In this document: positions 8,927-18,151 of the stretch, one piece after another
Position numbering within the stretch: the first letter of the stretch is position 1
How the letters are laid out: each line of letters starts with the position of its first letter
Translations under genes and position numbers: made by a program
The notes under the pieces: model-generated
Told to the model about the DNA's origin: nothing
Database searches by the model: none
The model's input: only the letters and a program-made list of their open reading frames with translations
Source of the DNA: Methylobacterium sp. NMS14P
GTDB taxonomy: Bacteria > Pseudomonadota > Alphaproteobacteria > Rhizobiales > Beijerinckiaceae
NCBI RefSeq assembly: GCF_028583545.1
Contig: NZ_CP087107.1
Coordinates: 478,520 to 542,519, forward strand
Reading direction: 5' to 3'
DNA length: 64,000 nucleotides

Positions 8927-9201
8927 TATCCCTGACTCACCGGACTGGTCCAAGCTGAGCGCGAGTTTTCGGGCGCCCTGAACCCTCTAGGAGCGTGGAT
9001 GGCTCGCGCGTTGCAAGTGGCGAATCGAGCTTCTGACGCGTTGGCCGTGTGCAGTCTTGTGTCCGGCCTGTTGATACAGTCGTTCACGTTGAGTGCCGGC
9101 CCTGATGATATCCGCGAACTGGGTTCCCACTCTGCTTTGCGGGCTATGACGCCCTGGACGTTCGGCGGGATGTCCCAGCTCCCGGTCTGTCCGGTTCGCC
9201 A

Positions 9202-9778
9202 TCAACTCTCATCGTCCTCGCAACGTGAAAAAGTCTCCTCTGCGCGCTGTCGGGCGGCCGTAGCCGCTGGTGCGCGGTAGGCGCCGCCGCGGGTCATGAT
9301 CGCCCAGGCGACCCGCGCCGTGCGATCGGCCGCCGCGACAGTCACCGCGCGCACCGGCTCGCGCTGCAGCAGCGCCGGCAGCCGCGGGTCGACCGAGGTC
9401 AGCATTGCCTTCGCGCCGGATCAGGGAGGTCATGCCGACTACGAGCAGGCGGCGCAGGGAGCGGTCGCCCATGCGCGAGATCCGACCCAGTCGCTCCTTG
9501 CCGCCGCTGCAGTTCTGCAGAGGTGTCAGGCCCGGCAGGGCCGCGAACTGCCGACCGGAGCGGAAGCGCTCGGGCTCGCTCACCGAGGCGGCCAGCGCCG
9601 TCGCCGAGACGATGCCGACACCGGGGATCGTCGCCAAGCATCGCGGCAGCTTGGCGAAGAACGGCACGACCTGCGCCCGCCTCGAGGCTCTGCGAGCGAC
9701 GACATTCCCAACTGCATCGACGGCATGAACTCGGAAGACGCTCTTGGCCAGATCGATGCCGGCGGTAGTGATCTCCAT
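9202..9778 (-). pseudogene. IS110-family transposase relic, internally deleted
   Basis: The N-terminus (MEITTAGIDLAKSVFRVHAV) is that of an IS110 DEDD transposase. After about 45 residues it jumps straight to the C-terminal part (ATIPGVGIVSATALAASV, then LPGLTPLQNCSGGKERLGRI). About 180 residues in the middle, including most of the RuvC-like domain, are missing. A frameshift at about 9400 moves the last part (REPVRAVTVAAADRTARVAW) to another frame. The flanks 8927-9201 and 9779-10032 hold no gene I can support. The element cannot transpose itself. Confidence 0.85.
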
Positions 9779-10032
9779 GGGAGTGGCTCCTGCATCTGCA
9801 TGGCCGCTTCTTCGACAGCGACCACATCTCGGCACTCAGATGCCCTCAGTTGGAGCGGGAGCCATCCACCCCATCTGCTTCGGTTCAGGAGGCTGTCAGC
9901 CCGTTCTACGAGGGAGACGCCCCCTTCGTACAAGCCGGACTGTGGCGGTCCCACTGGTCCGCCCGGGCCTCGTGAAAGGTTGAGTTGCCTTACGCTCGAT
10001 TAAACCTTCTTGTTGTACCGCAGGACAGCCTC

Positions 10033-11565
10033 ATGGCGTCAACGAGGTCGATTGTGCTGCAGGGGAACACGTCGAACGCGCAGCGCGAGGCGCTTCGCCA
10101 ACAGGCGCTGACCGAGATTGCTCTCCTCGACACGCCGCCAGAGCGAGAGTTCGACGCGCTCGCCCAGCTCGCACAGCGCATGCTCGGTACAGGCATGTCG
10201 TCGATCACTCTGATCGACCCGGAACGCCAGTGGTTCAAGGCGCGGTGCGGCCCTTTGGCAGCCGAGACTCCGCGTGCGCAGGCCTTTTGCCCCGTCGTGT
10301 TCGAGACCGAAGAGCCGCTCACCGTGGCGGACGCGAGACTCGACCCCCGGTTCGCCGCGAGTCCTTTTGTCACGAGCGCTCCGAAGATCCGCTACTACGC
10401 CGGTGTGCCAGTTCGCGTCCGGCGCTCCGATGGCGACGCGATCACGATCGGTACGCTCTGCGTCCTCGACGAGCAGCCCCGCGAGCCGACGTCTACCGAC
10501 CTCGAGGTGCTCGCCGAGTTGGCCTGCATCGCGGAGGCCCTGATCGAGGCTCGTGCCGTGGCCCTACGCGCTGCTGAAGCGGCCGAGGAGCGCCGTCTGG
10601 CCGTGGACGGCTTGGAGCGCGAACGCCGGCAGTTCAAGCAGGCGGAGCGCATGGCCGACATGGGATCGTACCGCTACGATATCGAGAAGCAGACAACCTC
10701 ATGGTCGGACGGCGTGTTCGCCATTCATGAACTGCCGGTCAGCAGCGGTGTGCCGACTGGCGAGATCATGAACTTCTTTCCGGAGACCGATCGTGCCCTG
10801 TTCCGCGCGGCCGTCGGGCGCGTGCTGGATACGGGCGAGCCGTTCGAGATGGACGCCGACTTCGTGACAGCCAAGGGCAATGCCCGTCGCGTGCGATGCT
10901 CCTGCGAGATCGAGCTGGTCAAAGGCAGGCCCGTCGCCCTCATCGGCCTGATCCAGGATATCACCGAGCGGCACGGCTTAGAGAAGCGTCTCCGCCATCA
11001 GGCCCGCACCGATGACCTGACACAACTGGCCAATAGGGCCGAGTTTCATCGTGTCCTCGACGGACGGCTGCGTGAGGCGCGCTCTTCGGACGTCGACGTG
11101 GCTGTCCTCGTGATCGACCTCGACGGCTTCAAGAGCGTGAACGATCGCCTCGGGCATGCTACCGGCGACGACGTTCTGCGCCGCGTGGCCGAGCGGTTGC
11201 GTGCACCTTGCTACGCCGGCTGCTTTCCGGCGCGGCTGGGTGGCGACGAGTTCGCGATCCTGGCACCTGCCGCGTGCGACAGGGCGCACCTGACTGCGAT
11301 GGTGCAGCGTCTCTTGCACGACCTCGAGATCGTCGTGGACGGCCAGGGTCAGATCGCGCGGGTGACGGGAACGATCGGCCTCGCGTGGTCGCGAGAGGCT
11401 GGACAAGATCGAGACTTGCTCCTGCGCCACGCTGATGCGGCACTCTACGCCGCGAAGCGTAGGCAGAAGGGAACGGCTCAAGCCTACTCGACCGATCCGG
11501 ATCAGCGTGCCGCGCAGATTCACGGCGCGTCCGCTCTCGAGCTGGCCCCCAACCGACGCCTATGA
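10033..11565 (+). CDS. GAF-PAS-GGDEF diguanylate cyclase
   Basis: A 510-residue soluble protein predicted to make cyclic di-GMP. A GAF domain spans about residues 25-175 (LDTPPEREFDALAQLAQRML). A PAS domain at about 205-320 ends in the usual IQDITERH. The GGDEF domain covers about 335-490, with RTDDLTQLANRAEF and an intact active site in RLGGDEFAIL. No EAL domain or membrane segment is present, and no RxxD inhibitory site is obvious. The ATG at 10033 is preferred over a TTG at 9985 because AGGAC precedes it. Confidence 0.9.
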   Translation: MASTRSIVLQGNTSNAQREALRQQALTEIALLDTPPEREFDALAQLAQRMLGTGMSSITLIDPERQWFKARCGPLAAETPRAQAFCPVVFETEEPLTVADARLDPRFAASPFVTSAPKIRYYAGVPVRVRRSDGDAITIGTLCVLDEQPREPTSTDLEVLAELACIAEALIEARAVALRAAEAAEERRLAVDGLERERRQFKQAERMADMGSYRYDIEKQTTSWSDGVFAIHELPVSSGVPTGEIMNFFPETDRALFRAAVGRVLDTGEPFEMDADFVTAKGNARRVRCSCEIELVKGRPVALIGLIQDITERHGLEKRLRHQARTDDLTQLANRAEFHRVLDGRLREARSSDVDVAVLVIDLDGFKSVNDRLGHATGDDVLRRVAERLRAPCYAGCFPARLGGDEFAILAPAACDRAHLTAMVQRLLHDLEIVVDGQGQIARVTGTIGLAWSREAGQDRDLLLRHADAALYAAKRRQKGTAQAYSTDPDQRAAQIHGASALELAPNRRL

Positions 11566-11737
11566 CTTCGGTGGGTCGGTGTCGGACTGGCCGCTCGGGG
11601 TGGATCTTAGCCGACCCGCTTTCGGGCAGCGACGCGTGGAATGGGCAAGGTTCCCGTGCTCGCTTCCAACCCTTCGCAAGAGCTCAGAATGTCCGGCCAC
11701 ATGCTTCCCGGCCGAGCACGCTTGACGAGCCTATGAG

Positions 11738-12175
11738 CTATAACATCTCCTTTGGTGCAGCCTGGTGCTCCAAACCTTGAGCTTTGTCGAAGGACCGACG
11801 GGCGTCGACGATCAAGGGCCAATGCTCCCGTATCCAACCTGTAAAGCCTTCCAAAGCCGGTAGCAGGCTCGTGCCCATGGGCGTCAGTTCATACTCGACG
11901 CGCGGCGGGACCTCGGGGAAGTAGTGCCGCACGAGAAGGCCGTCTCTTTCCATGTTCCGGAGGGTCACGGTCAGCATGCGCTGCGTGATGCCCTCGATGC
12001 CATTCTTGATGGCCGAGAAGCGCAGCCGATGGCCGGGAACGATGCTCAGCAGCAACAGCGTCAGGATCGTCCACTTGTCACCCATCCGAGACAGTACGTC
12101 GTGCGGTGCGCAGGGTTTCAGTCGTGGACCTTGCTCTGTCTCCTCATAGTCGCGGCCGTACAGCGTCTTGGCCAT
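11738..12175 (-). CDS. HxlR-family winged-helix regulator
   Basis: This 145-residue regulator carries the HxlR domain (CAPHDVLSRMGDKWTILTLL ... GITQRMLTVTLRNMERDGLL ... PPRVEYELTPMGTSL). A cysteine just before the first helix is in the place used by redox-sensing members such as YodB and HypR. The start is set by GGAGGG six bases upstream. It is divergent from a glutathione S-transferase gene, so an electrophile- or redox-responsive repressor of that gene is the natural inference. Confidence 0.9.
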   Translation of the reverse strand: MAKTLYGRDYEETEQGPRLKPCAPHDVLSRMGDKWTILTLLLLSIVPGHRLRFSAIKNGIEGITQRMLTVTLRNMERDGLLVRHYFPEVPPRVEYELTPMGTSLLPALEGFTGWIREHWPLIVDARRSFDKAQGLEHQAAPKEML

Positions 12176-12186
12176 GGGTACCCTCC

Positions 12187-12203
12187 GTGTGCCTGACGCA
12201 CAC
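12187..12203. promoter_or_regulatory. Inverted repeat between HxlR and GST genes
   Basis: GTGTGC at 12187-12192 and GCACAC at 12198-12203 form perfect 6-bp arms around a 5-base centre, in the gap between the divergent HxlR and GST genes and close to the HxlR start. This is a plausible HxlR operator. The role is inferred from position only. Confidence 0.4.
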
Positions 12204-12275
12204 CTGCGTGCCGTCTTTCGCGAAAACCTTAGCGGTATACATGGGTAACCATTGCGCTGCGAGATGGTCGGAAGA

Positions 12276-12887
12276 ATGCTGCTGTACCAGTTCCGAAAGG
12301 GCACGAACCCGCGCCGGGTCATCATCTACTTGGCGGAGAAGGGGATCGATGTCCCGCGCTACGAGCTCGATTACGAGAATGACGAGCATCGCTCGCCGAG
12401 TTACCTGAACGTCAATCCATCCGGCCGGGCGCCGACCCTGGTGACCGACAGCGGCCTTGCGATCACGGACTCCGCTGCCATCGTCGAGTACCTGGAAGAG
12501 TGCCACCCGGACAGGCCGATGATTGGCACGGACCGAGCGTCGCGCGCGCGGGTCCGCTCTCTGGAGCGGCTCGGAAGCGACTTGGTCGCCCGTGGCCAGC
12601 TCTGGCTCTGGAACCGGACGGCCGCGTTTCCCGCGAAGGAGCCGAACCCCTCAAATGAGACCGCCGATCGGGCGCATCGCTACGTGTCGGAGCTGCTCGA
12701 CGTTCTGGAGCGAGAGATCGAAGAGAACCAATTCCTGGCCGGAGACCGACCAACCGTGGCGGACTGCACCGCCTTCACGATCTTCCAGACAGCGCGCGAA
12801 CGGTTCGACCTTCCTTTCGGTCAAGGGCATCCGCGACTGGACGCCTGGTATAAGCGCTTCCGGGCCCGGCCGAGCGCGGATTACTGA
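12276..12887 (+). CDS. Glutathione S-transferase
   Basis: This 203-residue soluble GST conjugates glutathione to electrophiles or reduces peroxides. The N-terminal thioredoxin-fold domain (about residues 1-78) includes NPRRVIIYLAEKG and the glutathione-binding pattern PSGRAPTLVTDSGLAITDSA. The all-helical C-terminal domain contains the capping motif FLAGDRPTVADCTAF. The ATG at 12276 (MLLYQFRKG) matches the usual family start; in-frame TTG and ATG codons at 12252 and 12264 are alternatives. It is paired with the divergent HxlR regulator. Confidence 0.9.
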   Translation: MLLYQFRKGTNPRRVIIYLAEKGIDVPRYELDYENDEHRSPSYLNVNPSGRAPTLVTDSGLAITDSAAIVEYLEECHPDRPMIGTDRASRARVRSLERLGSDLVARGQLWLWNRTAAFPAKEPNPSNETADRAHRYVSELLDVLEREIEENQFLAGDRPTVADCTAFTIFQTARERFDLPFGQGHPRLDAWYKRFRARPSADY

Positions 12888-12899
12888 GTGGAAGCCGAC

Positions 12900-13187
12900 A
12901 TGCCGCGCTCCTTCAAGGCGAGCCGCCTGACCTTCTGCATGCTGGTCTTCGCTGCCGTCTATCCGATCGTGACCGGATTGGCCTACCTGACACAGGCCGC
13001 CGCCCGCGACTGGGAGATCTGGCAGCGACACCTAGTCGTCGTTCCAATCATCGTGTGCGCGATGGTGTTCGTCATCATCCCGAACATCCAACGCCTGCTC
13101 GCTCACCTGTCCGAGCCCGCAAACCCGCCTTGCGCGCGCAGTCGCGAGGAGAACCGGGGAGGAACAGACGGCGGAGACGGCCCATGA
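12900..13187 (+). CDS. Small two-helix membrane protein
   Basis: A 95-residue protein begins MPRSFKASRLTFCMLVFAAV, has two hydrophobic segments (about residues 10-30 and 45-67), and ends in a charged, disordered tail. GGAAG precedes the ATG. It follows the GST gene by 12 bases and is probably co-transcribed with it. It resembles small DUF2798-like membrane proteins in layout, but I cannot confirm the family, and its function is unknown. Confidence 0.65.
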   Translation: MPRSFKASRLTFCMLVFAAVYPIVTGLAYLTQAAARDWEIWQRHLVVVPIIVCAMVFVIIPNIQRLLAHLSEPANPPCARSREENRGGTDGGDGP

Positions 13188-13930
13188 GGAAGACTGCATG
13201 GGCCGACTTCCCGTTTGGGGCAGAGATCCAGTTCATCCCGCGAGAGACGTGAGCAGCCGGAACTGCCTGTTGCAGCATATCCGTTACCGGGAAGCTCTTG
13301 TGTCATCGAAGGCGTCCGAGTTGGGTCGATAGGGGCCGTCCGCTTTTCCGGGCGACCTTCTCCGAAGCGGACCGGCGGCTCTCGGCCAGACTGCGTCACG
13401 CCGGATCGTCAGCACACGCAGGACCAGACATTCGGCTTGGCGCCCATCACGACCATTCGGCGATCAACGCCGGTATCCCGGAAGCGGATCTGGTCTCACG
13501 TTGGATACTGCGCTTCAGATGTGCGTGCAGCATCGTAAGACCCCGTCGTGCGGAGGCGTGCGGCCGGGAGAGTCTGCGGCTATCCGTTCGGAGAACAGCT
13601 TCAGGCCAGCGGGCGCGGCTCGGTGCTCGGTTCCGATCCCGCAAGAGGCGGCCGGGACTTTTGCAAGAAGTTCAAGACGTCACGCGATTGATCAAGCCGC
13701 CTTTCTGGAGCTGCACGCTTGGCGGGCGGCCTCTGCAAGGGAGCAGAAGTCAGTTCGATGGCAGGAGAGGTCGCGTCCTTGGCCTCGAGAACACTGGCGC
13801 ATCTGGGTCGCAGAAGGCGGTATGTCTGAGCGCCGTATGGATGCAGCCGATGGTCGCTCAAGCCCTCCCTTGAGAGCTCCCCCGTTTTAGGGATACTGGA
13901 TACATAATGCTCGTTCGGGAGAGGGGTCAG
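13188..13930. other. Long intergenic region before the Mo-hydroxylase/sox operon
   Basis: This gap of about 740 bases holds a palindromic repeat copy at 13321-13376 (listed separately). It also has an inverted repeat, CTCAAG at 13857-13862 and CTTGAG at 13869-13874, about 60 bases before the first gene of the operon. Frames running through it have no family resemblance. The operon promoter should lie in its last 150 bases, but I cannot fix the boxes. Confidence 0.45.
13321..13376. repeat. Palindromic intergenic repeat, copy 1
   Basis: The copy begins TTGGGTCGATAGG, followed by GTCCGCTT and, after a centre of about 20 bases, AAGCGGAC, which can pair as a stem. It aligns along its length with copies at 21158-21214, 22743-22798, 25408-25465 and 26759-26813. 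It lies downstream of the small membrane-protein gene. Confidence 0.65.
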
Positions 13931-14392
13931 ATGGCACGACTGAACGTCAACGGCGTCGTGCGTGAGGTCGATGCCGAGCCCGATACGCCTCTCCTCTGGG
14001 TTATCCGCGAGCAGATCGGGTTGACCGGCACCAAATACGGCTGCGGTATCGCCCAATGCGGCGCCTGTACCGTGCACATCGACGGGGCGGCCGTCCGCTC
14101 CTGCTCCGTGCCGCTCTCGGCGATCGAGGCGGGGCAGAAAATCGTCACGATCGAGGGGCTGGCCCCGGATGCCCGCCATCCGGTCCAGCAAGCCTGGGCC
14201 GAGCTCGACGTGCCGCAATGCGGCTTCTGCCAGCCCGGGATGATCATGGCCTCGGCGGCGCTGCTGGCGCAGAACGCGCATCCGAGCGAGGAGCAGATCC
14301 GTCAGGAGATCACCAACATCTGTCGCTGCGGCACCTACAATCGCGTCCTCGCGGGCATCAAGATCGCCGCCGAGCGCGGCCAGTCCGGCTGA
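13931..14392 (+). CDS. (2Fe-2S) subunit of isoquinoline-oxidoreductase-type Mo hydroxylase
   Basis: This 153-residue small subunit carries electrons from a molybdopterin hydroxylase. The first cluster is plant-ferredoxin-like ([15 protein letters not shown] plus a later Cys, about residues 40-70). The second is the helical cluster (CGFCQPGMIM and CRCGTYNR, about residues 100-140). All eight cysteines are present. The ATG at 13931 has GAGAGGGG upstream and matches the family start (MARLNVNG); the earlier ATG at 13907 does not. It is the first gene of an eight-gene coupled cluster that runs to soxA. Confidence 0.93.
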   Translation: MARLNVNGVVREVDAEPDTPLLWVIREQIGLTGTKYGCGIAQCGACTVHIDGAAVRSCSVPLSAIEAGQKIVTIEGLAPDARHPVQQAWAELDVPQCGFCQPGMIMASAALLAQNAHPSEEQIRQEITNICRCGTYNRVLAGIKIAAERGQSG

Positions 14393-14406
14393 CGGGGGGA
14401 GAGCAG

Positions 14407-16599
14407 ATGAGCGAATCCAAGGCCTCCCCGCAGGCCGCCCGCCCCAGCCGCCGCACGCTGCTTGCCGGCGCCGGTCTGTTCACCCTCGGCTTCCACATCC
14501 CGTTCCCCGCACGGGCCGCAACCCTCGACGCGGCGCCCGCCGCGCCGGAGGTGAACGCCTGGGTCGTGGTGAAGCCGGACGAGACCGTGGTGATCAGGAT
14601 CGCCCGTTCCGAGATGGGCCAGGGCACGCTCACCGGCCTCGCGCAGCTCGTCGCCGAGGAACTCGACTGCGACTGGGCCAGGGTCACCACCGAGTATCCG
14701 AGCCCGGGCCAGAACCTCGCCCGCAAGCGCGTCTGGGGCGACTACTCGACCGGCGGCAGCCGCGGCGTGCGCGATTCCCACGAGTACGTGCGAAGAGGCG
14801 GCGCCGCCGCCCGCACCATGCTGGTCGCCGCCGCCGCGAAGGGCTGGGGCGTACCCGCCGCCGAGTGCCGCGTCGAGCGGGGCGTGATCACCCACGGCCC
14901 CTCCGGCCGCAGCATCACTTACGGCGCCGTCGCCGCGGAGGCGGCCAGGATCGAGCCGCCGAAGGACGTGGTGCTCAAGGATCCGAAGGACTGGACCATC
15001 GCGGGCAAGCCGCTGAAGCGGCTCGACACCCTGCCCAAGCTCGACGGCAGCCAGGTCTACGGGATCGATCTCAAGCTGCCCGGCATGCTCAACGCCGCGA
15101 TCCGCGACTGCCCAGTCACCGGCGGCAGCGTGAAGAGCTTCGACGCCGCGGCGGTGTCGGGCATGCCCGGCGTAAAACGAGTCATCCAGGTCGGCGACAG
15201 CGCGGTCGCGGTGGTGGCCGACACGTTCTGGCGCGCCAAGACCGCCCTCGACGCCCTCCCGATCGTCTGGGACGAGGGACCGAACGCGCAGGTTTCCAGC
15301 GAGACCATCGCGTCGACCCTCCGCGAGGGGCTCGACGCCGAGCAGGCCTTCGTCGGCAACAAGGCCGGCGACGTGGCCGGCGCGCTGAAGGGCGCTGCCA
15401 AAGTGGTGGAGGCCGTCTACGGCGTGCCGTTCCAGAACCACGCCACGATGGAGCCGATGAACGCGACCGCGCTCTGGACGCCGGAGCGCTGCGAGGTCTG
15501 GACACCGACGCAGAACGGCGAGGCTGCACTGGCCGCGACGGCCGACGCCGCCGGGCTGCCGGCCACCTCCTGCGAGGTCTACAAGATCCATCTCGGCGGC
15601 GGCTTCGGCCGGCGGGGCGCCACGCACGACTGGGTGCGGCAGGTGGTGCTCATCGCGAGGGAGATGCCGGGCACGCCGGTCAAGCTGATCTGGACCCGCG
15701 AGGAGGACATGACGCATGGCCGGTACCACCCGGTCACCCAGTGCCGGATGCGCGCCGCCCTCGACGGGGACGGCAACCTGACCGGCCTGCACATGCGCAT
15801 CTCCGGCCAGTCGATCCTGGCCGCCATAGCGCCACAACGCATGGTCGAGGGTCGCGACCCGGTCACTTTCCAAGGTCTCAACCCCGGAGGACCGGAGGCC
15901 GCGATCGGCTACACGATCCCGAACATCCTCGTCGATCACGCGATGCGCAACCCGCACATCCTGCCGGGCTTCTGGCGGGGCGTGAACCTGAACCCGAACG
16001 CCATCTATCTCGAATGCTTCATGGACGAGCTGGCCCACGCCGCCGGCCAGGACCCGCTGGCTTTCCGGCTGAAGCTGATGGACAAACACCCGAAGCACCG
16101 GGCCGTGCTGCGGGCGGTGGCCGACCGGATCGGCTGGGCCAACAAGCCGCCGGAGGGCATCTACCGCGGCATCTGCCAGACGATGGGGTTCGGCAGCTAC
16201 GTGGCGGGCGCGGCCGAGGTCTCGGTCTCCGACCAGGGCGAACTGAAGATCCACCGTATCGTGGCGGCCACCGATCCCGGCCACGCGGTCAACCCGCAGC
16301 AGATCGACGCGCAGGTGGCGGGCTCCTTCGTGTACGGTCTCTCGGCCGCGCTTTACGGCGCCTGCACGGTCAAGGACGGGCGCATCGAGCAGACGAACTT
16401 CGACAGCTATCCCGTGATGCGAATGGACGCGATGCCGGCGGTCGAGGCCATCCTGATGCCGTCCGGCGGCTTCTGGGGGGGCGTCGGCGAGCCGACGATC
16501 GCGGTCGCCGCGCCGGCCGTGCTCAACGCGATCTTCGCGGCGACCGGCAAGCGCGTTCGCCAGCTGCCACTGAAGGACACGGATCTGCGCCGGGCATGA
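14407..16599 (+). CDS. Molybdopterin-binding large subunit, isoquinoline 1-oxidoreductase beta type
   Basis: This 730-residue catalytic subunit has a Tat signal (PSRRTLLAGAGLFTLGF), so the folded Mo enzyme is exported to the periplasm. It has the single-chain IorB arrangement of two aldehyde-oxidase/xanthine-dehydrogenase Mo-binding halves. Cofactor motifs include GGGFGRRGATHDWV and, near the end, GGFWGGVGEPTIAVAAP, whose Glu at about residue 695 is the catalytic base of the family. RBS GGGGGGAGAG precedes the start, 14 bases after the small subunit. Family substrates are N-heterocycles or aldehydes; here the substrate is unknown. The next gene overlaps its stop. Confidence 0.92.
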   Translation: MSESKASPQAARPSRRTLLAGAGLFTLGFHIPFPARAATLDAAPAAPEVNAWVVVKPDETVVIRIARSEMGQGTLTGLAQLVAEELDCDWARVTTEYPSPGQNLARKRVWGDYSTGGSRGVRDSHEYVRRGGAAARTMLVAAAAKGWGVPAAECRVERGVITHGPSGRSITYGAVAAEAARIEPPKDVVLKDPKDWTIAGKPLKRLDTLPKLDGSQVYGIDLKLPGMLNAAIRDCPVTGGSVKSFDAAAVSGMPGVKRVIQVGDSAVAVVADTFWRAKTALDALPIVWDEGPNAQVSSETIASTLREGLDAEQAFVGNKAGDVAGALKGAAKVVEAVYGVPFQNHATMEPMNATALWTPERCEVWTPTQNGEAALAATADAAGLPATSCEVYKIHLGGGFGRRGATHDWVRQVVLIAREMPGTPVKLIWTREEDMTHGRYHPVTQCRMRAALDGDGNLTGLHMRISGQSILAAIAPQRMVEGRDPVTFQGLNPGGPEAAIGYTIPNILVDHAMRNPHILPGFWRGVNLNPNAIYLECFMDELAHAAGQDPLAFRLKLMDKHPKHRAVLRAVADRIGWANKPPEGIYRGICQTMGFGSYVAGAAEVSVSDQGELKIHRIVAATDPGHAVNPQQIDAQVAGSFVYGLSAALYGACTVKDGRIEQTNFDSYPVMRMDAMPAVEAILMPSGGFWGGVGEPTIAVAAPAVLNAIFAATGKRVRQLPLKDTDLRRA

Positions 16600-16889
16600 G
16601 GGCGATGACGCCGACGCTCGCGCTGCTCGCCGCCCTCGCGGGGGGAACGGGCGCGTGCGCCGCCGGGATGCGGCCGCCGCCCGGCGCCTCGTCCTGTACC
16701 GGCTGCCACGCCGAGGGCTCCGCGATGGGCGTGCTCGCGGGACGGCCGGAAGCCGAGATCGTCGGCGCGCTCGATGCCTTCCGAACCGGCGCGCGCCCGG
16801 CGACGATCATGAACCGCATCGCCAAGGGATTCGACGCGCGGGAGAGTCAGGCCATCGCCGCCTGGTTCGCGGCGCAGGGATCGCGGTGA
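16596..16889 (+). CDS. Small periplasmic cytochrome c, FccA-like
   Basis: This 97-residue protein has a signal peptide and one heme site, SCTGCH, at about residues 29-34. A Met in the C-terminal half (about residue 72) could be the sixth ligand. The ATG overlaps the stop of the Mo subunit (ATGA), so translation is coupled. It is followed, again with overlap, by the flavocytochrome-c flavoprotein. It is therefore most simply the cytochrome partner of that flavoprotein, but it could also accept electrons from the Mo hydroxylase. Confidence 0.88.
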   Translation: MRAMTPTLALLAALAGGTGACAAGMRPPPGASSCTGCHAEGSAMGVLAGRPEAEIVGALDAFRTGARPATIMNRIAKGFDARESQAIAAWFAAQGSR

Positions 16890-18151
16890 TGCGCGCTCCT
16901 CCCTCTCCGACCCGCCGCGCCCTGATCGGCGGAGCCGCGGCCGCCGCGCTGGCGCGCCCGGCCCTCGGTGGCACAGCTCCGCGCGTCGTGGTCGTGGGCG
17001 CCGGGTTCGGGGGTGCCACGGCGGCGCGCTGCCTCGCCGCGGGCGGCGTCGACGTGACCCTGATCGAGGCGGCCGAGCGCTATGTCGCCTGCACGGGCAG
17101 CAACGCGGTCGTCGTTGGCCTGCGCGGCATCGAGGCCCAGACCTTCGGTTACGAGGCCCTCGGCCGAGCTGGACTGCGCTTCGTGCAGGGGATGGCGGAT
17201 GCGGTCGACCCGGTGGCGCGCCGGGTGACGCTCGGCGACGGCACAGTACTGACCTACGACCGCCTGATCCTCTCGCCGGGCATCGCGCTGCGCTTCGACG
17301 CGGTGCCGGGCTACGACGCGAAGGCCGCAGAGGTGATGCCCCATGCCTGGAAGGCCGGGGCGCAGACGGTGCTCCTCGCCCGCCAGCTCGAGGCCATGCC
17401 GGAGGGCGGCACGGTGGTCATCTCGGCGCCCGCCAACCCGTATCGCTGCCCGCCCGGCCCGTACGAGCGCGCGAGCCTGATCGCCCATTTCCTGAAGACC
17501 CGGAAGCCGAAGGCGAAGCTCGTCCTGCTCGACGCCAAGGACACGTTCTCGAAGCAGAAACTGTTCGAGGCGGCCTGGGCGAAACTGTACCCGGACGTGC
17601 TCGAATACGTGCCGCTCGCCTCGGGCGGTGCGGTCACGGACGTCGACGCCGCCGCGATGGTCGTTCGCACGGACTTCGCCGAGTACAGGGCCGATGTGGC
17701 GTGCATCATCCCGCCCCAGCGCGCCGGCCCCATCGCGGCGCAGGCCGGCTGCGCCGACCGCAGCGGCTGGTGCCCGATCGATCCGGTGACCTTCGAATCG
17801 CGCCTCGTGCCGGGCATCCATGTCATCGGCGACGCGGCGATCGCGGGGGCAATGCCGAAATCCGCCTTCTCGGCGAACGCGCAGGCCAAAGTCTGCGCGC
17901 AGGCGGTGATCGACCTGCTGGCCGGACGGGAGCCAGAGAGCCCGAAGCTCATCAACACCTGCTGGAGCCTCGTCGCACCGGGCAACGGCATCTCGATCGC
18001 GGGCGTCTTCCGCCCGACCGACGGTCTCCTGGCGGACGTTCCGGGAGCCGGCGGCATCAGCCCCCTCGACGCGCCCGACACGGTGCGCGCGCAGGAGGCG
18101 GCCTGCGGCGAGAGCTGGTACCGGACGATCACCCGGGACGTGTTCGGATGA
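16889..18151 (+). CDS. fccB: Flavocytochrome c sulfide dehydrogenase flavoprotein subunit
   Basis: This 420-residue periplasmic FAD enzyme oxidises sulfide to sulfur and passes electrons to a cytochrome c. It has a Tat signal (SPTRRALIGGAAAAAL) and an FAD Rossmann motif (VVVGAGFGGATAARCL). The redox-active disulfide cysteines lie in NPYRCPPGPYERAS and NTCWSLVAPGNGIS, and the C-terminal FCSD domain is present. The start overlaps the preceding stop (TGATG). The same flavoprotein appears as SoxF in Sox clusters, which fits the soxXYZA genes that follow. Confidence 0.93.
   Translation: MRAPPSPTRRALIGGAAAAALARPALGGTAPRVVVVGAGFGGATAARCLAAGGVDVTLIEAAERYVACTGSNAVVVGLRGIEAQTFGYEALGRAGLRFVQGMADAVDPVARRVTLGDGTVLTYDRLILSPGIALRFDAVPGYDAKAAEVMPHAWKAGAQTVLLARQLEAMPEGGTVVISAPANPYRCPPGPYERASLIAHFLKTRKPKAKLVLLDAKDTFSKQKLFEAAWAKLYPDVLEYVPLASGGAVTDVDAAAMVVRTDFAEYRADVACIIPPQRAGPIAAQAGCADRSGWCPIDPVTFESRLVPGIHVIGDAAIAGAMPKSAFSANAQAKVCAQAVIDLLAGREPESPKLINTCWSLVAPGNGISIAGVFRPTDGLLADVPGAGGISPLDAPDTVRAQEAACGESWYRTITRDVFG

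Noticed and set aside
13200..13900. Several open frames in the gap before the Mo hydroxylase/sox operon
   Set aside because: They overlap one another on both strands, include the palindromic repeat and show no motif or start signal.
14335..16284. Long open frame on the minus strand opposite the Mo hydroxylase genes (649 codons)
   Set aside because: It is the GC-rich shadow of the IorA/IorB genes, with no family motif, no signal peptide and Gly/Asp/Val/Arg-rich composition.
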